48,176 bases of DNA from Candidatus Nanopelagicaceae bacterium (GTDB lineage Bacteria > Actinomycetota > Actinomycetes > Nanopelagicales > Nanopelagicaceae). The stretch is taken from positions 91,883-140,058 of the forward strand of contig VEQF01000001.1 of NCBI GenBank assembly GCA_018883365.1, read 5' to 3'. Below, in pieces: positions 41,236 through 48,176 of this stretch. The notes beneath the pieces were generated by a model that saw only the letters and a program-made list of their open reading frames with translations, did no database searches and was not told the origin of the DNA. Within the stretch, counting starts at the first letter, position 1. Each line of letters starts with the position of its first letter. The position numbers and the translations under genes are program-made.

Positions 41236-41424
41236 ATGTCTTCTCGACTAAACAGCGCACTTCCAATAATCATCGCTGGCATTGTGATTTGGACCGTTGC
41301 GTTAATTATCGCAATCATCATAAATGCGGTGGCAAAGATTATTTTGACCTGCGTAGTCGGAATTCTCTTAGGCTTTATTGGTATTCGTTACACCAAACGC
41401 AGAGCAAAACGAGAAGAGCGTTAA
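41236..41424 (+). CDS. Small two-helix membrane protein, DUF2530-like
   Basis: A 62-aa protein with two membrane helices: PIIIAGIVIWTVALIIAIII (about 9-28) and IILTCVVGILLGFIGIRY (about 35-52), ending in a basic tail TKRRAKREER. The first-helix W and the TC-G-LG-G pattern of the second recall actinobacterial DUF2530 proteins, which sit in the same place near an MFS and a DUF3027 gene. Function unknown. It begins at ATG 6 nt after TATGCT and ends 1 nt before the convergent cold shock gene. Confidence 0.75.
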   Translation: MSSRLNSALPIIIAGIVIWTVALIIAIIINAVAKIILTCVVGILLGFIGIRYTKRRAKREER

Positions 41425-41805
41425 TTACCCTTCAATTTCTTGAGCGATACCGCGCAAGACCTTTGCAACACGTGATGCCTCTGCCTCGCTTGGATAACGG
41501 CCATGACGAAGTCCGTTTCCAACGCGATCTAGCATCTTGATTGACTCTTCAATAATTACAGCGAGATCTTCGGCGCCAGCCTTTGAATTAGCAAGTGATG
41601 GTGGCGCATCAATGATGCGAACTGAGAGCGCCTGTGGACCTTTACGTCCTTCAGCTACGCCAAACTCCAACTTGGTGCCGGGCTTAACTGTTGTGACACC
41701 AGAAGGAAGTGCTGAAGCGGCAAGATAAACATCTTCGCCTTCTTCTGAGGAGATAAAACCAAAACCTTTTTCTAGGCTAAACCATTTAACGCGACCGACT
41801 GGCAT
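41425..41805 (-). CDS. cspB: Cold shock domain protein (CspB-like, extended)
   Basis: A 126-aa protein: cold shock domain in residues 1-65 with both RNA-binding motifs (KGFGFIS and DVYLAAS in place of the usual VFVH), then an actinobacterial C-terminal extension of about 55 residues predicted helical. Length resembles M. tuberculosis CspB (Rv0871). Single-stranded RNA/DNA chaperone role is known for the domain; the tail's function is not. AGGAGG 8 nt before the ATG gives strong translation. The replaced aromatic residues in the second motif may weaken binding. It lies 77 bp after DUF3027. Confidence 0.9.
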   Translation of the reverse strand: MPVGRVKWFSLEKGFGFISSEEGEDVYLAASALPSGVTTVKPGTKLEFGVAEGRKGPQALSVRIIDAPPSLANSKAGAEDLAVIIEESIKMLDRVGNGLRHGRYPSEAEASRVAKVLRGIAQEIEG

Positions 41806-41882
41806 AGCGGGATCCTCCTAGATAAATAAAGACCTTGCGGTTTCTTTTGGTGTCATGTGCGCCGCGGTTTGCGGACAGAGGG

Positions 41883-42599
41883 TTAGTTTATCGCCTCTGA
41901 ATGCGCGCCGCATCCATGATTTACCGAGACTACGCGTGCATCCTCAGGAGAGATTGCGTTCGCGCACACGCCAAAGGCTTGTCGGAATGAGCCCGCAATC
42001 GGAAGATAAAAACCACAGCTGCCACAATTTTTTGGAGCATATTGGGCGATAGGTGCATTCGGACCGCGATCTCCCTCAATCCAACGCTTTGCTGCTTGGT
42101 CTCTTCCTTCAATTGAAAGTACACGCAAACGGCCCGCGCCTAACTCAAACAACTCATGGAGATCTAACTCTTCATCACCTGGCAATACCGAGCTGGCTGG
42201 AACTAATCGAGCATCATCTGGTGCGGTTGGAACAATGGTTCCAACGCCAACATCCTCTGCGGTGATTCGGCTGCTGTATGGAATCCAATCCGGCGCCAGT
42301 AATGCACCGGTTCCGGGCAATAGAACTACATCGCAAATAGTTGCATCACTTGTTGCATCAACCTTTGCAACGGTTACCGCCCAACGCCATCCAACATAAC
42401 CTGGCAAGAAAGCTTCAAAGAGATAAGTGGCAACATGATCATCATCGGTTTCAATGGAAATTAACTGACCAACATACTTTTCATTTTTGGCATCTTCTAA
42501 TGCCGCCGAACGCGCAAAATCAGCGGCATTGAATTTATCAACACCGCTAATCTCGTTAGAACTGCGCTTTTTGCTTTTGCCGCTACCTTTTTCGGACAT
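41883..42599 (-). CDS. DUF3027 protein
   Basis: A 238-aa actinobacterial protein of unknown function. After a basic N-terminal tail it contains FARSAALEDA, LFEAFLPGYVGWRWAVTVA, VVLLPGTGALLAPDWIPYSS and the C-terminal Cys motif CGSCGFYLPIAGSFRQAFGV with C-A-N and HGCGAHSE, which could bind zinc or an iron-sulfur cluster. These are typical DUF3027 blocks. In mycobacteria it neighbours serC and lies near cspB. TAGACT 7 nt before the ATG suggests a leaderless mRNA; an 18-bp palindrome lies just upstream of that box. Confidence 0.9.
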   Translation of the reverse strand: MSEKGSGKSKKRSSNEISGVDKFNAADFARSAALEDAKNEKYVGQLISIETDDDHVATYLFEAFLPGYVGWRWAVTVAKVDATSDATICDVVLLPGTGALLAPDWIPYSSRITAEDVGVGTIVPTAPDDARLVPASSVLPGDEELDLHELFELGAGRLRVLSIEGRDQAAKRWIEGDRGPNAPIAQYAPKNCGSCGFYLPIAGSFRQAFGVCANAISPEDARVVSVNHGCGAHSEAIN

Positions 42600-42606
42600 A
42601 GCAGCA

Positions 42607-42612
42607 AGTCTA
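42607..42612 (-). promoter_or_regulatory. Putative leaderless -10 box of the DUF3027 gene
   Basis: TAGACT on the reverse strand, 7 nt before ATG 42599. Confidence 0.45.
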
Positions 42613-42614
42613 CT

Positions 42615-42632
42615 CGCTAATCGGGATTAGCG
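42615..42632. promoter_or_regulatory. 18-bp palindrome upstream of DUF3027
   Basis: CGCTAATC-GG-GATTAGCG, perfect 8-bp arms with a 2-bp centre, placed 2 bp upstream of the DUF3027 -10 box and 17 bp after the groEL stop. A loop this small is poor for an RNA hairpin and no U run follows, so a DNA operator is more likely than a terminator. Confidence 0.45.
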
Positions 42633-42649
42633 AATTCGCATTGGCTGTT

Positions 42650-44336
<1,687 letters not shown>

Positions 44337-44340
44337 CGCA

Positions 44341-44369
44341 AGCCTAGAGCCAGGTATTCCCGTTCTCAA
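44341..44369 (-). promoter_or_regulatory. groEL promoter
   Basis: Reverse strand: TTGAGA (44364-44369), 17-bp spacer, TAGGCT (44341-44346). The start would fall at about 44335-44336, the edge of CIRCE, exactly where a repressor would block. Confidence 0.75.
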
Positions 44370-44397
44370 ATCCGGGTTGGGTGTACTAGAGGGTCTA

Positions 44398-44667
44398 TTA
44401 GAGGGAGCGTGAGGTGATGCGTGCTTCGCGCAGACGGCGCAGGCGCTTAATCAGCAAGGGGGCAGCGGCCATGGCATCGGGGCGGTCAATCAGGTTGTTG
44501 AGGAGTTCGTAATACTCCTTGGCAGAGATCTGAAATAGCTCCTTTATCGCCGCATCCTTAGCGCCGGCGTACTTCCACCATTGGCGTTCGAAATCAAGGA
44601 TCCGGACCTCAAGGTCGGAAAGAGTGCCCTGGAGCTGTAAAGAGGTTTCTTCCACAGCGTTATTCAA
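44398..44667 (-). CDS. DUF3263 protein
   Basis: A small actinobacterial protein of about 85-89 aa. The core ILDFERQWWKYAGAKDAAIK, ELFQISAKEYYELLNNLIDR, PDAMAAAPLLIKRLRRLREA is the DUF3263 signature, helical with a helix-turn-helix-like look; function unknown, DNA binding is a guess. Start is uncertain: TTG 44665-44667 or GTG 44653-44655. The groEL promoter lies 29 bp downstream of its stop. Confidence 0.88.
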   Translation of the reverse strand: MNNAVEETSLQLQGTLSDLEVRILDFERQWWKYAGAKDAAIKELFQISAKEYYELLNNLIDRPDAMAAAPLLIKRLRRLREARITSRSL

Positions 44668-44693
44668 CCCTAAGTAGGCGTAAAAATTGGGAT

Positions 44694-46043
44694 TTAAAGG
44701 GTGGCCAAAATTACTTTGATATCGGTAATTGAGGTCCAGGGGTTAACAATGGCAAATCTGAGAATCGGCTGGCCCTCATGTGAGGATGGGGTAACAAAAC
44801 CAATCTGATCATTGAGCAACTTATCGCTCCACTTTTGATAATCAGATTGCGTCCAACCTTTACGAGTAAATGCCACGATAGAAAGTTCTGGCTCCATTAA
44901 GAGTTCGAGGTTTGGATGTTCTTTAATCAACTCAGCAGAGTCGCGCGCAACCTGCATAGTTTTATCCATCGACTCGGCATATTTTTTTGTGCCATGAGTG
45001 GCTAAAGAAAACCAGAAAGGTAAACCGCGAGTTCTACGGGTTAGATGAATTGCGTAATCTGAAGGATTCCAATGTCCATCATCCAAAGTATCTAAGTAGC
45101 CTGCATGTTGAGTATGTGCTTTGCGCGCTAACTCCGGATTTCGATAAATCAATGCGCAGGCATCAAATGGTGCAAACAACCATTTGTGTGGATCAACAAT
45201 AAATGAATCTGCTAACTCAACACCTTTAAATAGCGGTTTAGAGTTTGGTGAAGCAAGCGCCGCTAATCCATATGCGCCATCAACGTGATACCAAATTCCT
45301 CTTTCATTAGCCGCTTTTCCAATACCAGCTAGATCATCAATGATTCCTAAATTTGTAGTTCCGGCGGTGGCAACTACGGCGAATACTTGATGGTCGGGAT
45401 TGCTTTGATGATATTTATCAATTTCAAAAGCAACTGTGCTGCCCTGCAACTTGTGATTCTTATCGGTAGGGATTGCTAAAACCTCTACATCCATTACATC
45501 TGCCGCGGATTTAATTGAGGAATGCGCTTCATTTGAGCAGGCAATCGCCCAACGTTTTACCTGCGGATACTTGCTGCGCGCAGCATGACGGGCCGCAACC
45601 AATGCCGAGAGATTTCCAACTGTGCCACCTTGTACGAAAACTCCCCCAGCACCTTCCGGTAATCCTGCTAAATCACTGAGCCATTTCAAAGCTTGATTCT
45701 CCGCGAAAACCGCTCCAGCACCCTCAAGCCATGAACCGCCATAAAGTGCTGATGCACCTACAACTAAATCAAATAAGTTAGAGGATTCAGTTGGTGCCGA
45801 TGGAATAAATGCTAAATAACGTGGATGATCGGTTGAGATGCAGGCTTGAGCTAAAACATGTTTGAAAATATCTAGCGCTTTTTCGCCGCCAATTCCTTCA
45901 GCGGTAATAGTTTCGCCCACCTCTGCATAAAGCTCGTCATAACTCCAAGGTCCATCAAGTGGTGGATCCTTCTTAAGTCGAACTAGTGAATATTCGAGAA
46001 TCTTTGCAGCAAGTGCATCAATCTCTTCATCAAACTCATGCAT
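44694..46043 (-). CDS. Group II PLP-dependent decarboxylase (aromatic amino acid/diaminobutyrate type)
   Basis: A 449-aa fold-type I enzyme. Visible: the N-terminal HPRYLAFIPSAPTESSNL, FVQGGTVGNLSALVAAR (phosphate), a stacking His174 in CSNEAHSS, VVATAGTTNLGIIDD, Asp255 in WYHVDGAYG and the Schiff-base Lys287 in VDPHKWLFAPFD. All catalytic residues are present. It belongs with AADC/tyrosine and 2,4-diaminobutyrate decarboxylases; the amino acid cannot be assigned by eye. It overlaps the upstream epimerase gene by 1 nt. Diaminobutyrate decarboxylation would connect to polyamine chemistry elsewhere in the window, but that is speculative. Confidence 0.88.
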   Translation of the reverse strand: MHEFDEEIDALAAKILEYSLVRLKKDPPLDGPWSYDELYAEVGETITAEGIGGEKALDIFKHVLAQACISTDHPRYLAFIPSAPTESSNLFDLVVGASALYGGSWLEGAGAVFAENQALKWLSDLAGLPEGAGGVFVQGGTVGNLSALVAARHAARSKYPQVKRWAIACSNEAHSSIKSAADVMDVEVLAIPTDKNHKLQGSTVAFEIDKYHQSNPDHQVFAVVATAGTTNLGIIDDLAGIGKAANERGIWYHVDGAYGLAALASPNSKPLFKGVELADSFIVDPHKWLFAPFDACALIYRNPELARKAHTQHAGYLDTLDDGHWNPSDYAIHLTRRTRGLPFWFSLATHGTKKYAESMDKTMQVARDSAELIKEHPNLELLMEPELSIVAFTRKGWTQSDYQKWSDKLLNDQIGFVTPSSHEGQPILRFAIVNPWTSITDIKVILATL

Positions 46044-47521
46044 CAGCCGAATAGCGCCTTTCGTTTAGAGCTGCGCACAATATTGCGCAACATCGTAGGA
46101 AATACAAATGCATGCAACGGCAAGATGGCATACCAGTACAGCTGTCCACCTAAACCACGAGGTGAGAATGTTGCCTCTTGAGTGATTCTTACCTGGTCAC
46201 CCTCTTGTTGGATTCGAAACTCTAGCCAGGCTTTTCCAGGCAAAATCATTTCGGCATACAACTTCAATTGCTTTTCTTTTTCTACAATCTCAACGCGCCA
46301 AAAATCTAAGCTATCTCCAACGCGTAGATGCTTCGGATCGCGACGACCGCGGCGCAAGCCAACCCCGCCTACTAAACGATCAATTACGCCTCTTGCCCAC
46401 CATAAGAAATCCGAGCCATACCAACCGGTTTCGCCACCAATTTGTTCAATCGAGCGCCAAACACAATCAATTGGGGCGTCAGTTAGTACTTCTCGTTTAT
46501 CTTTCAAAATCATTTCACCCGCCCAGTCCGGGTCACTTTGTGCTTTTTGCCAGGGCGCAGTTGGGGCGGTGGCATCAGACCACCGTGTTTCTACCTGGTT
46601 GTTTGTGGTGCGCGATAGAGCAAGATTTATTGCGGTTGTGACATCAATTAACCCCTCAGCGGGCTTCGGAACAATTGCATCAATACTCTTTTTCGGATCG
46701 GCCACTGTTTCATTAATCAAAGAACCAACAAGTGGCCGAGCCAGCGCGGTTGGTACTGGAGTTACAAAACCAATCCAGAGACTTGAAAGTTTTGGGGTTA
46801 AAACCGGAACTTTAATAATCCAGCGTCGACGCAACCCTGAGCAAGCCGCAAACTTTTGCATCATGTCAGCGTAAGAAAGAATCTCGGGTCCGCCAATATC
46901 AAAGATGCCACTAACTGGTTTTTCTAATTTAGCGACATTGGTTAAATACCAAAGCACATCGCGAATTGCGATGGGGTGGGTCATGTTGGTTACCCACTTT
47001 GGCGTTGTCATGATTGGCAAGCGATGCGTTAGGTGACGCAACATTTCAAATGATGCCGAACCTGATCCGATGATGATCCCCGCTCGCAGCTCCATTACTG
47101 GAACTTTGCCGCTAGCAAGCAGCTCACCAGTTTTGGCACGTGATGCTAAGTGCTTGCTTTGTTTTTCATCATTGGCAATTCCACCCAAGTAAACAATCTG
47201 TGAGACACCAGCGGTTTCTGCAGCACGGGCAAAGTTCTGGGCCATTGCCGCTTCAATTTCATCAAAATGAGTTCCGACTCCTATTGAGTGCAATAAGTAA
47301 AACGCGGTATGAACGCCTTGCAACGCCGCCAAAGTTTCTTCATAGTTATTGGCATTTCCGACCGCGGTCTCAACTTCGTTAATCCATGGCTGGCCCATCA
47401 CCTTGGATTTATCACGCACAAAGATGCGAACTGGCATCTCTTCGTTGAGCAAAGCACGTACTAATCGGCCGCCGACATAGCCCGAAGCTCCGGTTACCAG
47501 TATTCGGCGTCCCTTATTCAT
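46043..47521 (-). CDS. NAD(P)-binding epimerase-like protein fused to DUF2867
   Basis: A 492-aa two-domain protein. Residues 1-300: atypical SDR of the NmrA/YbjT kind with ILVTGASGYVGGRLVRALL (TGxxGxxG), YLLHSIG, VYLGGIA and LRAGIIIGSGSASFEMLR. Residues about 330-492: DUF2867, an SRPBCC-like ligand-binding fold (WYGSDFLWWARGVIDRLVGG, GDSLDFWRVEIVE, YWYAILPLHAFVFPTMLRNI). Such proteins are annotated as epimerase/quinone-associated but have no firm function. It starts at ATG with TATCGT 7 nt upstream and is divergent from ndh across 24 bp; the proximity to a type II NADH dehydrogenase invites a respiratory or quinone link. Confidence 0.88.
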   Translation of the reverse strand: MNKGRRILVTGASGYVGGRLVRALLNEEMPVRIFVRDKSKVMGQPWINEVETAVGNANNYEETLAALQGVHTAFYLLHSIGVGTHFDEIEAAMAQNFARAAETAGVSQIVYLGGIANDEKQSKHLASRAKTGELLASGKVPVMELRAGIIIGSGSASFEMLRHLTHRLPIMTTPKWVTNMTHPIAIRDVLWYLTNVAKLEKPVSGIFDIGGPEILSYADMMQKFAACSGLRRRWIIKVPVLTPKLSSLWIGFVTPVPTALARPLVGSLINETVADPKKSIDAIVPKPAEGLIDVTTAINLALSRTTNNQVETRWSDATAPTAPWQKAQSDPDWAGEMILKDKREVLTDAPIDCVWRSIEQIGGETGWYGSDFLWWARGVIDRLVGGVGLRRGRRDPKHLRVGDSLDFWRVEIVEKEKQLKLYAEMILPGKAWLEFRIQQEGDQVRITQEATFSPRGLGGQLYWYAILPLHAFVFPTMLRNIVRSSKRKALFG

Positions 47522-47545
47522 GGGCTCAACGATAGACTCGTTTAA
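47522..47545. promoter_or_regulatory. 24-bp bidirectional promoter region
   Basis: Minus strand: TATCGT (47529-47534), 7 nt, ATG 47521. Plus strand: TAGACT (47533-47538), 7 nt, GTG 47546. The hexamers overlap by two base pairs. Confidence 0.5.
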
Positions 47546-48176
47546 GTGTCACGGCCAAAAGTAGTAATTCTCGGAGCGGGTTTCGGCGGATTAACCGCTG
47601 CCCGTGCCTTAGATTCAATTGCTCATGTGACCTTAGTTGATCGTCACAATTTTCAAACCTTTTTGCCTTTGCTTTATCAGGTTTCAACTGCAGGCCTTGC
47701 AGCAGATCATGTTGCGTATCCGATTCGAGGTGCGTTGCGCAAAACCAAGGTGAAGTTCCGAATGGGCTCACCAATCGCAGTTGATCATAAAAACAAAACC
47801 GTAAAACTAGATTCCAGTGAAGTTTTGGATTTTGATTATTTAATTGTGGCGCTGGGATCTGCCACAAATGATTTTGGAATCAAGGGTGTTGCAGACAATG
47901 CTCTAGGAATGAAGACGGTGAATGAAGCTCTGAACATCCGCTCTGAAATTATGCGTCGTTTTGAAGATCTCTGCCGATTTGAAGATGACACCAAGTTTTC
48001 CATTGCGGTCATTGGCGGTGGTCCGACCGGAGTTGAAATGGCCGGCGCGATCGCAGAGTTAAAACGTGGTCCACTTCATTCAGATAACAAAGATGCTGCC
48101 AAAAACATTGATGTTTACTTAGTAGAGGCCGGATCGCGATTACTTCCAGCTCTTTCACCAAAACTCTCTGAGCGAA
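47546..48176 (+). CDS. ndh: Type II NADH dehydrogenase (NDH-2), 5' part
   Basis: FAD flavoprotein passing electrons from NADH to quinone without proton pumping. 210 codons are visible from GTG 47546 and run off the window. Motifs: the FAD Rossmann loop KVVILGAGFGGLTAARAL, LVDRHNFQTFLPLLYQVSTA (typical of NDH-2), the second FAD contact DYLIVALGSATNDFGI and the NADH loop IAVIGGGPTGVEMAGAIAEL. The membrane-anchoring C-terminus is outside. The start is supported by TAGACT 7 nt upstream. Confidence 0.93.
   Translation, partial: MSRPKVVILGAGFGGLTAARALDSIAHVTLVDRHNFQTFLPLLYQVSTAGLAADHVAYPIRGALRKTKVKFRMGSPIAVDHKNKTVKLDSSEVLDFDYLIVALGSATNDFGIKGVADNALGMKTVNEALNIRSEIMRRFEDLCRFEDDTKFSIAVIGGGPTGVEMAGAIAELKRGPLHSDNKDAAKNIDVYLVEAGSRLLPALSPKLSER

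Noticed and set aside
46182-46874. 230-codon open frame opposite the epimerase-DUF2867 gene
   Set aside because: Composition of an antisense shadow (Ser/Arg/Pro-rich), no start signal, and the minus-strand gene has full domain support.
47526-47867. 113-codon open frame opposite ndh
   Set aside because: It conflicts with the clear FAD and NADH motifs on the plus strand.

Overview
The window looks like a chromosomal stretch from a streamlined, low-GC free-living actinobacterium. The best guess is a freshwater planktonic lineage of the Nanopelagicales (acI) type. Evidence: actinobacteria-specific families (SepX/GlpR, DUF3263, DUF3027, DUF2530, a CspB-like cold shock protein with a C-terminal extension, a FadE25-like dehydrogenase, an actinobacterial-type Prs), AT-rich third positions, very short intergenic gaps, many 1-4 nt gene overlaps and a photolyase. 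Two blocks recall the mycobacterial Rv0992c-Rv1018c and Rv0871-Rv0889c neighbourhoods (from memory), with gaps where genes appear lost. No IS, phage, CRISPR or integron structure was seen, and no gene-free stretch exceeds 300 bases.

Layout. 1-8.9 kb, minus strand: a secreted endonuclease/exonuclease/phosphatase-type protein (cut by the window edge), prs, glmU, tRNA-Gln, ispE, rsmA, tatD, metG, rsmI. 8.9-13.1 kb: protein O-mannosyltransferase, then the division-linked trio sepX/glpR, rimJ-like and glp (a MoeA/gephyrin-like protein lacking its lid domain), and 5-formyl-THF cyclo-ligase. 13.1-21.6 kb: acyl-CoA dehydrogenase, a CopD-CtaG fusion, an FmdB zinc ribbon, an unlisted 35-aa ORF, an MMPL transporter, purU, tRNA-Arg, a carboxynorspermidine/saccharopine dehydrogenase-like enzyme and an SDR. 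21.7-28.1 kb: an Ala-rich exported protein, a Tat-type Rieske protein, a membrane GGDEF protein, homospermidine synthase, photolyase and an esterase. 28.1-35.6 kb: a maltodextrin operon malE-malF-malG-secreted amylase-intracellular GH13. 35.7-42.6 kb: citrate synthase, pdxH, serC, two MFS carriers, two small membrane proteins, a cold shock protein and DUF3027. 42.6-48.2 kb: groEL under a CIRCE operator, DUF3263, a group II PLP decarboxylase, an epimerase-DUF2867 protein and the start of a type II NADH dehydrogenase.

How it works together. The mal operon describes starch use: outside cleavage by a secreted amylase, capture by MalE, import by MalFG (no ATPase gene here) and trimming by a cytoplasmic GH13. 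Hss and the CANSDH/saccharopine-reductase-like enzyme suggest polyamine chemistry. SepX/GlpR and Glp are likely divisome partners.

The most consistent hidden signal is regulatory. About 17 genes have a TAnnnT-like hexamer exactly 6 or 7 nt before an ATG/GTG, the signature of leaderless transcripts. Several divergent pairs share 17-34 bp gaps in which two such -10 boxes overlap or abut back to back. This rule also resolves several start codons (rsmI, GGDEF protein, acyl-CoA dehydrogenase). All calls come from reading the sequence; no database search was run.
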